NCBI GenBank assembly: GCA_035582835.1
Contig: JAYKAV010003087.1
Span: 425,481 to 489,480 of the forward strand
Reading direction: 5' to 3'
DNA: 64,000 bases
Source of the DNA: Phoebastria nigripes
Lineage: Eukaryota > Chordata > Aves > Procellariiformes > Diomedeidae
Position numbers and translations under genes: made by a program. Shown here piece by piece: positions 24,959 to 36,917 of this stretch. Position 1 is the first letter of the stretch. Each line of letters starts with the position of its first letter. Below the pieces are notes generated by a model. The model was not told where the DNA came from, did no database searches, and saw only the letters and a list, made by a program, of their open reading frames with translations.

Positions 24959-27900
24959 TGGGAGTTAAAAATTTTGCATAATTACTCAGTGGCAAAAATG
25001 AGAAATCTAGACTCTCTTTCCTGGAAAATGAGTGGGAACTCAGGTCCCTAAGAGCTCAACTTTAGTGGAGAAACAACTTAATAATTGGGTAAGGACAAAA
25101 AAAAAAATTTTAGTAAGTTAAGTCAAACTATAGACTGGCCACATCAGAAACAATACATCTCCAGAATCTTGCCTACAGAAGTATGCCATGAAGAAATGAG
25201 TACCAGCACTTTTAAAGTGAGAAAACCCACAGCAGCATTTGTTTCCTCTGAATGATAGCGTAAATCGTGATTATAACTTACTATAAAAGCATAGTGCTAG
25301 AGAACTAATCAGTAAGTCAGCATCCAGTGGCTAGCAATGTTTTAGATATAAAGCAGAGTTCATAAAAATATATTATACTTGACCAGAGCAGGAAGGAGTG
25401 AAGTGACATGTCTTTGGTAATTAGTCTGATTCATGTTACTATCAGAAGAAAAAAAAAAGAAAAAAAAGAAAAAAGTTTTTAAAGTCCTGAAAGACTTGAG
25501 TATAAACTTAGCACAAAACTGCTAAATGTCCCATCTCTATATGGTGTAAGGTGTTCCAAAAGAGCTAATACCATTTGTGTATTCATGTTGCACATGAGAA
25601 AATGACACATCTCATTTGTATTTAAAAATGCATGTGGAAAAATCTCCAAACAAGAAAAGAAATAAAAAAAAGCAGTGAGGCAAGACATATATGCAATGCA
25701 AAGACGACGTAAAATTCCAGGCGGAAGTCCACCCCTCTTTTGGAAAATGGAATTCGTTCTCTTGTCCCTACTAATCTTTTCCTTTAATTAAATGGCTGCT
25801 TTATGTTGAGATTCTGATGATTTAGTGTATTTGAGAAACACTAATACCTTTGAAAGCTTTTCTAAGTGGTAAGTTTACAAATGTTTTCACATCAGAAATT
25901 GACTAGTACCACTGAAGGACAATCAACTGCCAGACAAGTTTTTAGGTTTATGAACCCAAATCAAATATGTACCAAATCAAAATCATAAAGTGGGAACAGA
26001 GCCACAGCAAGGTAGAATCTTTTATGTCAGGTTCTATGAAAGCGTACAATGACATTTGACCTATCCAAATGGATGCCCAAGTAAATCCCAGAAATGTAGT
26101 AAATGGAAGCTACATAAAAGTCCCAAGTAGTTGGCAGTGTATGATGGCTGCTGAGTACTATTGTTCTGAGTTGTTCGAGTTCTTGAAGTATTTTTACTGA
26201 CTCAAAATTTTGTGGTCAGGATTCTTATGGACTGATAACCTGCATTTTCAGGATAGGTTACTTGAACATGGGATGTAACCACTGAGGCTATTGCTTCTAA
26301 GACATTTTTTCATTTTGTTTAAGAATAAAGTCTTAAGTATTCTTTTAACCTGCAAATACTCAGTTATAGCTCTAGGATTGAAAGAATTTTAATGCTTAAA
26401 AATAGAGACATCTGTTGGAATTAGTAAGTCAGAACCTTAATCAATGTATGCACTTCTGAAAACTGTAGAGAAATAAGTTTCTCAAGAAGCCCTACTTAAA
26501 TTGGCTAAAATTTGGTCCAGTCATTTAGATACTAAAAAGTAAATTGTTTAAATCAAAATAATTTTGGTTCTGTTTTAATCAGTCTTGATTAAAATTAAGA
26601 CAACAAGTTTTGTAATGAATTATTTAATTTAGCATATATAAAATACTGACTTTAAGACAATTAGAAATTCAAATATAACTTGATTTACTAGGTTAACACT
26701 CACCCATAAATATGCTTTCACACACAGTCCAAAAAATAGCTATGGTCACAGTATTTCACAAGTCCAAACCCTTTTGTGGGTAGGGTAGGGGTATTTCACC
26801 AAGACAACTGTTTTTTTGCTGTTAGAGCCCCAAGAAAATAATTTCTCAAGTTGACTAAAAAGAATCAAACAGCAGGGTCACCTTACAGAAATCTATACGC
26901 AACTATATTTGTAAACATACAAATACGTTTAAAATTGTACTTTGTAAAATTAGGACCTACTTAAAGAATGCAGTTGTGCTGAGCANGTTTGCTATGCAGA
27001 AGCTAAACTCAAATTATTTATTTCTATTCACAGAACTCTAGAGTGATTCTAGTAGGAACCAACATAACCGGATCTGAAATTTGTCTCAATATACATTAAA
27101 ATGAACAGTTTAAAAATGGCTGACCATCACTGAATACAAATGCTTCAACTTAGTGTCTTCCTCACAAGTGCTCTAAAAAAATTTAATCTTGAACATATAC
27201 TTACCAGCTTGTCTACAAGTCCTTAAAGATTATTTAACTTTGAGTTTATTCAGATTACCAAGTACTGAGAACATGCTTGCTATTGTACAAAACAAATGAT
27301 CAGTGCCTTCGCCAAGAGACATGTAATGTAATTTAGATGAAGTACTAACATAATACATCAAACACATTGTAAAAAATACACAGTGGTATCACATTTAAAA
27401 GTTTGGTGCATAAAAAAATAAATTCCATAATTGCCTTTAGAAACTGGAGGCAACAGGCAGTAACTGCTTGAAATTCATATGCAACAAAATAGCTAGAAAA
27501 AGCAAGATGACATGCTTTGAAAATATGAGCTCAAAGGAATAGAAAACTGAAGAGTGATTTAATTTCATTTCCTGTGCAACAGTTTTACTATTGAATATTC
27601 CCTCCAGTAAGCCCACAGCTTGTTTGAGCTGGAAAAAATTATCCTGGAGCATACTTTCCTATTACAATTCAAAAAGTACATTGCATCCCCTAAGGTTTTA
27701 AGGATTATCTTTGATATCTTTAAGTTGTAAAATTCCAACATAATATGCAAAGTCAGTGTAGAAATTTTCCTGCAATGCCTAAGTTTTGTAGGTACAGTGA
27801 TGTTTTGTGGTTACAAGTTTTAAAGCTGTTATTCCTAATGTTTAATAATGTTTGCTCAGGAAAAAAAGTAATCGGTATCTGGAAGATCATATGCTGTATT

Positions 27901-28123
27901 TTTGTGTCCAACATTACCATGTAATTCATTGCCAGATGAAGATACTGCAGTATTTGCTTTATTCCCACATCAGCTCTACTCATTTTGTTTCTAGCACTAC
28001 TAAGGTTTTGAGCAAAAGCAACTACAGGAGCAACTAGATGAAAGANCCGCATTTCTTTGATGTGCTATATTCTTTTTTAGTTCTCTTATGCTCCTTCTTC
28101 AACCCTGAAGATCCCTATAACGT
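24959..28123. other. Unique sequence, no gene supported
   Basis: AT-rich sequence with an A/G tract near 25449-25474. No retroelement and no convincing open frame. A donor-like GTAAGTATATG on the minus strand near 27204 has only very short open sequence before it. Confidence 0.6.
25449..25474. repeat. A-rich GAAAAAA tract
   Basis: Purine tract of A runs interrupted by single G. Confidence 0.8.
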
Positions 28124-28905
28124 ATTCACGGAATCACAGCAACGATGAGGTTGGAAGGGACTTCCAGAGCTCATCTAGAGCAACACTCTGCTCAAGCAGG
28201 GTCAGCTAGAGCAGGTTGCCCAGGACTATGTCCAGTTGGGTCTAACAGCCACAAGGATGGACATTTCACAGCCTCTCTGGGCAGCCTTTTCCAGTGTTCA
28301 CTCACTCTCATTAAATGTCTTCTTGTGTTCAGACAGAATTTCACACGTATCAGCCTGTGCCCACTGCCTCTTGTCCTGTCAGTGAGCATTACCAGGAAGA
28401 ATCTTTACTTACTCCATTAGTTATTCACACACATTGATAAGATCCCCCAACATGAGCATTATCTTCTCCTGGCTAAACAGTCCCAGCTCTCTCAGCCTCT
28501 CCTTACATGAAAAATGCTCCAGTTCCTTGATCTTCATGGACTAGTCCATACCTTTCATGTAACTGAGGAGCCCAGAACTGGACCCGATACTCCAGGTATG
28601 GCCTCACTAGCGGTGAGCAGAAGGATCGCCTCCCTCAACCTGCTGACAAAACTCCTCCTAATGCAACCAAGGATGCTCTTGGCTTTCTTTGCTGTGAGTG
28701 CACACTGCTGGCTCATGGTCAGCTTGCTGACCACCAGGATCCCAATGTCCTTCTCTGCAGAGCTGCTCTCCAGCTGTTTGGCCCCCAGTGTGTGNTTATT
28801 CCTCCACAGGTGCAGGACTCTGCATTTCCCTTTGCCCTCCCTTCATGAGGTTCCTCCTTTGCCCAATTCTCCAGCCTGTCCAGGTCCCTTATAGCTTTTC
28901 CCATG
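28124..28905 (-). mobile_element. Old CR1 LINE fragment, minus strand
   Basis: It starts at its 3' end with ATTCACGGAATCACAGC and GAGGTTGGAAGGGAC. Further in are AGCCTCTCTGGGCAGCC, CTGGCTAAACAGTCCCAGCT, CAGAACTGGACCCGATACTC and, at the high end, CTCCAGCCTGTCCAGGTCCC. This is the 3' UTR and last third of ORF2 of an older CR1 subfamily. The coding frame is broken into pieces of 60-70 codons. The 5' end is truncated near 28905. Confidence 0.93.
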
Positions 28906-29775
28906 GCCAGCTCTTGTTCTAGACTGAGCTTCTGAAACTGTTATAACAGTTAGTGTAGGTCTGACATAACATGCAATACTGAAGTAAACTTTCTTGTTGT
29001 AAGCTATACCAGTGCTGGGGGTACACTATGCATATGACATGTTAAATGGCTTGACTCAAAACAAAGTGTGGGCAAAATTTAATTGTGACCAGAACCATCA
29101 TCCTTACCTGTCATCTAAGCCTAAAGGAACCTAAATTATCTAATAATCTTAGGTCTTGCCAAGTAAAAACTCAGAGGCACCTAGTACACATCTGGAATTG
29201 ATCAGAAATCTTGGCAGCTGAACAACATAGTATTTATTTCACAACAGAGTTCAATCAGGATTCAGTAACTAGGTATTTGTTTATTACCTGTGGGGCTAGA
29301 GACAGTTAGCATACTCTGAAACATTCCTAACAGCTAGCTCAGGCCCAAAGTGCAGCACAATAGCACTACCTCCTGAGGCGTCAGCCTTTTATAGAGCAGC
29401 TCAATGGTTAGACACAGGCTATGGGAGACTCCTGCTTAGTATGTTCATTTACTGAAGTAGTAAAGGCTACAATATTTACATAGCTCTTCAAGCAGACTGA
29501 AACCTGGCCGTCCCGGATAAGTACCCTTGCTCTTGTTCCTGCGCTGGCCTGTGGAAGTGTGAAAGGCCATCTTAAGGAATACAGAAAGGCAGACTTATCT
29601 TGAGGCAGTCAAAACTCAATCATTAGAGTATTCTGTAAGACAAAACACTGGATTAAAACCCATGGCAAGGGGAGACTGAATCCGTTTTTTTCATTTCCTG
29701 GTATTTTATCATGCTGCTACACAAGAGGGAAAAGTTCTACTATTTAACTGCATTTAGTTACGTGTCCACTACCAG

Positions 29776-29909
29776 AAAAACATCAGACTTACAAGCCTTG
29801 AATACGTCCCTGCCCGGAACTGCAGGGAAGGAAGCATGGCCCTGCCCTCAGCATTCTCCATTGGGTAGCTCTCCCTCATTGAAGAAAACTATACCCAATT
29901 CTTTGGCAG
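29776..29909 (+). CDS. Candidate plus-strand exon, 134 bp
   Basis: A plus-strand stretch that is open across its whole length (the frame extends back to 29711), with an acceptor-like TGTCCACTACCAG before it and a perfect donor GGCAG|GTAAGTATC at 29907. The peptide includes KEAWPCPQHSPLGSSPSLKK and is proline/serine-rich, without a domain I recognise. The acceptor is only moderate. It lies opposite in strand to the other candidate exons, so it would need to be an antisense gene or a chance match. Confidence 0.22.
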
Positions 29910-31586
29910 GTAAGTATCTGTTCTAGCACATACTGTAGAATTGACTTCTGTATATGCTTAGAAATTGAATTAAGTCTTACTGTTTGTTTGGCCTTAAAGA
30001 TCTGTCTTGTTTTACTCGCCCTGCTGATTCCCCTCATTCACATTACAATCTAAGGAAGGTAAGGAAAGGCTGCCTTTCCAAAAGCCTAGATAGAACAAGG
30101 ACATAGCAAATGCTTCTATTACTGGCTCTGTTGAGTAACTGAACTAGAAAGGCTATTTCTCCTTGTGTAGATAATCATATTGATCTGTTTAAAGCAGACA
30201 GAACTTGCATTAATAAAAATCCAGTTTATCCCAGAGATTAAGAATTGCTGTGCTTAAATGCTGGAAAAAGTCTATGACCAAGAGGTTTGGCAAGTGATTC
30301 TTTGTAGCAGTGTAGAAAAAGCAGTGCTTGATTAGACAAATCATAACTTCAAGAAAACGCCTGATTTACATCCTTCTTCAGGATGTAGTCTTATGTAATC
30401 AGTATTCTTGGACTAACAGACACTGAACTAGAAAAGTTGTAATAAAATTGGAAAAATGGCTATAACAGTGGTCACACTTCTGAAGTGACAGTATTGATAA
30501 GTCAAAGAAATCTGAGTGCACATCAATTAGTGCATTGCAAAATAGCGTGAAGAACAAATAAAACCCTCAAGATCAAGTTCAATGTAAAAACATCTAGGAG
30601 AAAATTTCAATTAAAAAAATCAAGGGCTCATTCCTCAATATCCTAAAAAATTACAGTAGACAAAATTTAGCTGACCTTGTCAATTACAAGCAGTCAAGAT
30701 AGTTCTAAGGTCATGGATTTTAATATCACAGGACCACAATTCTGAACTGCTACAGGCTAGGAGAAGCAACACGAGGATATCAAGGTATTTATGAAAGTCT
30801 CATTAAACAATTAGCACTACATATAGTTTTTAATTTAACATTTAATATCTAAGCACAATAATAAAATAGTTTTTTCTTCTGATCTGCCCACATGGAAGAT
30901 ACCTTAGGGATTGTTGTACCTTTATATAAAACTCTCCCAATTATATAACACATTATATCCAATAGATTGTACATATAGAACAGGACAGAAAAAGCAGCAA
31001 AATAGATTCATGTTTGTGCCTGTTAAGTATTTATCTGATAATATTCATTAGATAACTAAACTCATAGCTGCTTATACAAGTATTGTTTCCTCCAGTTATG
31101 GATTTTACACAAAAGTAAATGAAAGCATACTTTTGCAAATTCCTTAAAGCTTCAATATGTTTGACACATAAGGTTACATTTCTAGTAACTGCAAAGGACG
31201 GATTAAGACACTCCACAGCTTTGCTACCTATTTCACTTACAATTCTATGTCAGAAGAAAGGAAGCAGANGTGCTTGCTGCTGAAATATTTAAAAAGGGGA
31301 ATTTAACCTTCAATTCACTGCATTTGTGCATTATCTCATTATATATGTGATAAACAAGAATTGTTGCTATAAAAATAATTTGTGTATATTTAAATAAAAC
31401 TATCATCATTTAGTCTATTCTTTAGTTTACTGTAAGTTTTCACATACCAGCAGCTTCTGCATAAGCGGCTGGTCTGCAACTGCTAACAAAGACATTTAAA
31501 CATGACTTAACACTTTCCTCATGATAGAGAATTTGCTATTTGCATTTTTGAGGAGACCACTATCAGATATTTTCTTATTATTTTGG

Positions 31587-31656
31587 TATGTATATACTTT
31601 TAGAGCCCATATATATATACATATACACACACACACTCAGAGCCTATATATATACC
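31587..31656. repeat. Alternating TA/CA dinucleotide stretch
   Basis: ATATATATATAC, CACACACACAC and TATATATATAC blocks, bracketed by an imperfect direct repeat of AGAGCC(C)ATATATATAT at 31602 and 31639. Alternating purine-pyrimidine DNA of this kind is prone to slippage and Z-form structure. Confidence 0.85.
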
Positions 31657-31761
31657 AGCTCTGAACAAGACACAGCTTTATCTTATTTCCCAGTATTGCA
31701 GTGTACTTAAAAATCCTCTTGAAGGGAAAGCTTCGTTTTTAAACCATATTTAGTTTCATCT

Positions 31762-31860
31762 TCACATTTCAATTCCTTCGTAAAATGCAGGCACAACTGG
31801 GCACAGCATTCCATGGTCTTTGCAATACACAGAAGTAATCCCATCTGCTGTTATCAGAAC
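31762..31860 (-). CDS. Candidate terminal coding exon, unidentified gene
   Basis: On the minus strand a textbook acceptor (CTTCATCTCCTTTCAG) is followed by 32 codons and a TGA stop at 31762-31764. The peptide begins VLITADGITSVYCKDHGMLC and ends EGIEM. It starts in phase 0. The next candidate upstream, 33513-33631, ends in phase 0, so the two would join in frame across an intron of about 1.65 kb. I do not recognise the protein. No AATAAA poly-A signal was pinned down nearby on the minus strand, which weakens the terminal-exon reading. A non-coding explanation remains possible. Confidence 0.35.
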   Translation of the reverse strand, partial: VLITADGITSVYCKDHGMLCPVVPAFYEGIEM

Positions 31861-33512
31861 CTGAAAGGAGATGAAGCTTTTAACTACAACATTACCCAGG
31901 GAGTTCAAGTTCACGTCATTATTCATCAAAAACCCAGGTCTGCTTTCTAGTCAACTTGTCAAATGAATATTTTTCACTTTTTTTTTTTTCAAAAATTGTT
32001 TGTACAATTTTTCTTCTCCATCTGAGCTTCTGATTTGACTACATTAAAACATCATTGAGTTCACCTTCATTTTATGAAGGGATGTGGATTATCTTGTAGA
32101 AGTGATCTTGAGTACTATCAAGATGAGATTCAAATTAACTGAATTTTTAGATTCGATACACAGAAGGTTTTCTGTTCTTCCCTGTATAGCTAAAAGCAGA
32201 TGTCTGTAAAATACATTTGCAGTAATCGGGATATATTTAATACTTGGGTTTCAGGCAAGTTAGTGTTAAGTGTACAGAAAATATAGCAAACAGCACACAA
32301 GTATCTTGTAACACCGATGGTGTAGCCAAACAAAAACATTTTATGTAATTATGAGCAACGAGACCATCAAAAGGGTAAAGAAAATTATGTAGTTGCATTT
32401 TGGAGACATTAGGGTGAAAATTGCAAGATAGAGAACATAAGCACAAAGGACTGTAGAGAAGCAGGACATCCTGCCAAATATCTGAGAAAGATGACTGACA
32501 AAACCATAAACAGGACAAACAGTATTTAAGTAGGTGAGATCCTCCTTTTTGGAAGGGTGGCAAGAAATATAAAACAGAATGAAGAGATGAAAAAGAAATT
32601 CACTTTAGTTCTGAATTCTCTCAGAGTTAAAGCTTGATCACCTCAACCTCCCTGATTAAGAGCACCAAGGACCACAGCCACCAGATCTAACTACAGAGCT
32701 CATCAATTCTCAGATATTGTATACTTGCAGCTAGCACAAGATATGATTAAAGACCAGTTTAGTGCATGTAGTGATTACATTATGATTACAGGCAACAACT
32801 AACCCTATGCCATTTTTGTTAACAGTTGAATTTAGTAAAGTTTTGTTCTAGAGTTTGAAGCTGGTCTCACTAAACAGTTTCTAAACTCTCCTACCACAGC
32901 AATCTCCAGTTCATACAACTATATACATATTTCAGTTCTAATACTAAATATCATGCTTTCCTAAATAAAAACAGGGTCTTCCCAGTGTCCAACTGTATTC
33001 ATAAAAAGGATAGTCTGAAAAGAGGGATGTTAGTTTATTCTAGAGAACCTGATCTACACCTCATCCAGAGATCCTGCTGATTTTTCCTTGCTACTTCATA
33101 CTTTTCTACCAGTATCATTAGTACAGGAATCTGAACTAGTCAAACACTGCGTATATGCAGACTTCTCTCTCAAAGCCAGGGTCTTTGCTTGTCTTTCCAC
33201 CACAAAACTTAAGTCTACTTTAAAGTAGAGGACAAGACTGTTGAGAATCGGTCTAATACACCATATTGGCTTAATTAAGTCTCTGCCAAAAGCAAGTTCA
33301 ATGCTATGTTATGAAACCTATGCCCTTCACAATGCTCATGGAGAAGCTACAAAAGCTGCTATTTTATAATTAAAAGTAGGATAAAAAGATCAGCATTTTC
33401 CATATTTTTACCTTTGTCTTTTTTTTATTTTTAGCTTTTTTTTTTTAAAGGTCTTTTTAACAATGAGAACTTGATTTATGAGTGTAAGCCTTCTGCTGTG
33501 ATGTTTGGTTAC

Positions 33513-33631
33513 CTTTGCTAATACATTTGCTATACTTTGCACAGTACATCCAAATAAATTTTGCAACAGTGCTCTTGTCCCCATTGTTTTCCAGGATTCT
33601 TTAAGAGCTGAATCACTAACAAATATCAGCC
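33513..33631 (-). CDS. Candidate internal exon, 119 bp, unidentified gene
   Basis: The minus-strand acceptor TTTACTGTTTCTTGACAAG precedes two bases and 39 open codons, and the donor AAAG|GTAACC follows. The peptide includes LIFVSDSALKESWKTMGTRA and LLQNLFGCTVQSIANVLAK. It has an amphipathic, helix-like pattern as in HEAT/ARM-type proteins, but I cannot assign a family. Its phase-0 end fits the start of 31762-31860. A plus-strand frame over the same bases (33505-33780) is treated as the shadow. The start could instead lie after the alternative acceptor TTTGTTAG a few codons in. Confidence 0.35.
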
Positions 33632-34465
33632 CTTGTCAAGAAACAGTAAATCTCAGTTCAGCATGTGACCGCCGGTCTTGGGTACTAAGAGCCACACATC
33701 TGAGGCAAAAGACTTTTTCCACTACACTTTATACTGTATCTTTTATAGGATTTGTCCATTCTAGTTTAAGAGCTATATGAAACAGTTTGTGACTGCCCTT
33801 GGAAAATCACCTGAAGTATGATTAGATAAGAGTATCTCAGCCCAGGTGTTCACACACTTAAAATAGTTACAGATCAAAGTTCACCTCCTTAGTTTTTCAG
33901 AAACTAGTCTGTATTTTTGATGTTATGAATCATTCTACTATTCTGCTATTTGAACTCTCATTATTCTGTTCAACTATAGACCCACATATGATACAAAGCA
34001 TAGTCATGCTATAGCTGGAGACTATTCCAACTGTACACACACCAGAAGTGTTACTGCCTTTTCTTGGACAGTAACTCAGGTTTTAAAAACATGTTTTTCA
34101 GAAGCTACAGATAAAATTTTACATGAAACGAAGTTTAGAAAGCCTTCACCACCACAGAAGTCATCAGCAACTCAAGTTTCCACGCTGACCACTCATACTA
34201 TCTTTAAAAAGCTGTTGACGTGAACTGTACAATTTATGAAACTCAAATCAGCACCAAGAAAAAGAACAGTGAGCAAATGTTTTACTCAAATACCAATAAT
34301 ACAGCTTTCATATTACTTTCCCAGAGATTTTAGGACAAATAAGAACAAATTAAAGTGATAGCCAAAGAACTGGTGGGTAAAAATTTAGCCTTCTAAAGTT
34401 AATTAAAAAATCCAAAGGGAATATTATAGTAGTGTAGAAACCACAGATGAAAAGAAAGTTCTCCT

Positions 34466-34481
34466 ATTTATTTAAATAAAT
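34466..34481. repeat. 16-bp perfect AT palindrome
   Basis: ATTTATTTAAATAAAT is its own reverse complement. Probably a by-product of AT-rich composition. Confidence 0.8.
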
Positions 34482-36479
34482 GGGAAGAGAGAGGCATAGA
34501 GTGGAATACACACTGTTCAGTCTAGAATAAAACAGCTACACAGTGCCAGAAGCAGAGATGTTTGACTTAAGATAAAGACAAAGTGTAACTTCGCAAAGTT
34601 TCATAAATACAAAGAATTAGTTCTTTAGAAAGAAAATTGGGATGAACTATGAAGTTAAAGTTTTTAATGCAACTAGCTTGAAAGCAATTAATTGAAATTC
34701 AGGGCAGTCAAGCATAAGGCATGATAAAAAGAACAAGAGTTATGCTTAATGTAATAATTTATGAGGAATTCATATATGAATACTTTAATCAATTGTTCTA
34801 CATTCCAGTACATTTTCTAGTTAGTGATGCACTTCATATTCTCCTCCTGTCTTTGTTATATTAACCAATTATACTTCATCATAAATATTAACCCAACCAG
34901 TACTGTCCCATCCCTCGAAGCATCATTCCCCATTAAACACAAAACTCAGTGAAGGTATTTTGTACTGTGCTCTGAATGTCAAGATGCATGAGCTATTTTG
35001 GATCAAGACAGCAACAACATCCAAAATTGCTTTTTGTGAAATATCCTTTTAAAAGAATTTTTACCAGGTTAGAATCAGCTCAGTGTTTATTAATCAGCCA
35101 GAGATCCACAGCTTGAAGAATGAAATAAAATAAAAAGGTATTTCACTATTTCATCTTCCAGGCACTTTCTCAAATCCACTTCACTTTTAGTTAAATCTTC
35201 AGCCAGTAAACCCTCCTATATAGTCAATAAACTAGGTACAAAATTGAGATAGTTAATCATTAAGCAAACGGTGCAATACAGTAGAGTTTGAGCGCACAAA
35301 GGAAAGAGCACTTGTACTTGCTCCATTTATTTTTTTAAGCATTTCCAACTGCACACCAAGTCTGATTTCTGTAATAAGCGAGCCCTCTGCTCAAGCTTGC
35401 ATCTGTCAAGATTAAGGGGGTAGGAAGATAAAAGGGGACATACAAATTAGAGGAAAAGGGAATGCACATGGCAGTAAGGTATTGAGGGTTAGAAGCTTGA
35501 AGACAGAAGGGGAGCCCAGTACCTCCAGAAAGCATCCAAGTTACCCAGTGTTGCTGTGCCCAGAGATTCGACAATGAGGGACGGAAATAAGCCCTGTACT
35601 CTACACTGAGCTTGTTCCTGTTCATGGTGTGAATGCAGGTTGGTGGGGGACATTTTGTGACTGTGGACGGACCTCAGATGGAAAGGCAGTGAGAAAGTAC
35701 AGCCAGGATGGCCTGCCACACTAGGAAGCTGGATACTAGACTAGGTGCATTCTTGATTTGATCACATATGCTACGTAAAATCCTTTAACTCACACACATT
35801 AAAGCACAGGAATATCAAAGCACATAGCACATCGGAGAAGCACACAGAATAAAAATACAAGCATATATAACCAACTGCTTGCAGGTGTACCTTCCAGGAC
35901 AATGAACATTTGCCTAAAGCAACTCTCCACCTTTAACTTCCTTGCTTTAGCTAACCACAAATAGCTGAAAAACCTGTGTGAAGGGTGCTAAGAAAACATC
36001 AGAAGCTTTGTGTTGCAGTGGTTTTTTTGTTTGTACTCAGTTTAGCAAAGAACACTTAGGAACTGTTTGCCATCCCCCAAAATCCCTTTCTACCAGTTGC
36101 CAAAGCAGGTGGAATGGTATATGTGTTTGTGCATGCTATATAGAGGACCTCCTTAACTGCTTCCTACTCCATAAAAGCAGCCGCCCTTCCAGGACAGGAC
36201 CTACAGCTTCACATTTCCTACATTTATACTTTTCATCAGCCAAAGAAGGTTATCTAAGTCTTCAGTACTAATTCCTAGTCAGGCAAAGGGAGCATGTTAG
36301 TCTGACCTGGATAATGATGACATTACAGCACAAAGTTAGCTGAAATGTTCTGAGTCCACAGTAGCTAAAATATTTTCCTGCAGCAGGTGAGTAGTATTAC
36401 AGAAAAACAGCAAAGTCCTACATCAGATTTTGCTGCGAAATAGCAATTTCAGACAATTTTATGAAGCCATTCTATCTTC

Positions 36480-36915
36480 TTAGGGAAGTCTGCTGCCTCT
36501 CTGGGGCCCAGGTTAAAGACATGAAGAGAAAACTTCCTACCCTGGTACAATCCTCAGATTATCATCCATTATTGATTTTTCAGGTAGGCCACGATGAAGT
36601 TGCAACAAGAAGTCCGAGGGCAATCGAGAGAGACTTCAGGGCCTTGGGACGACTGGTTAAAGGATCAGGAGAACCAGTAGTGTTCTCTTCTATCCTTCCA
36701 GTTGCAGGGAACAATGAGAGGAGAAACAGAAGAGCCAGCAGACCAATACCTGGCTCCAAGCCTGGTGTCACTGGCAGAATTTTGGGTTTTTTGATCATGG
36801 GTTTGTCTACACGACATCAGGCCTGCTGGCAACAGTTGGGGTACAACTGTCTCAAAGCGGGAAAAGGATCTTTGCACAGAAGTTAGCAGGGCTCATTGAA
36901 AGAGCTTTACACTAG
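36480..36915 (+). pseudogene. CR1 ORF1 C-terminal remnant
   Basis: CR1 ORF1 encodes the RNA-binding/esterase-like partner of ORF2. Here only the C-terminal part remains. A frame from about 36480 to 36886 reads SSDYHPLLIFQVGHDEVATR, then AIERDFRALGRLVKGSGEPV and VVFSSILPVAGNNE, which matches the conserved esterase-like C-terminus of CR1 ORF1 from memory of the family (HVGTND-type and SSILPV motifs). A frameshift in the GCGGGAAAAGG stretch near 36858-36868 moves the end of the protein (...LAGLIERAL-like) into another frame, which terminates at TAG 36913-36915. The N-terminal zinc-finger/coiled-coil part is absent because of 5' truncation. Confidence 0.8.
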
Positions 36916-36917
36916 AT

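Larger units (their letters stand above)
28906..36479. other. Unique sequence with candidate exons
   Basis: 7.6 kb without recognised retroelements. It contains the plus-strand candidate at 29776-29909, the minus-strand pair at 31762-31860 and 33513-33631, a TA/CA dinucleotide stretch and an AT palindrome. Overlapping minus-strand frames at 35335-35719 show no splice support. Confidence 0.55.

Noticed and set aside
33505..33780. 91-codon plus-strand frame
   Set aside because: Overlaps the minus-strand candidate exon 33513-33631 and has no splice or start support of its own.
35335..35719. Two overlapping minus-strand frames of 96 and 76 codons
   Set aside because: Both are open by chance in a GC-richer patch, with no splice signals or domain.
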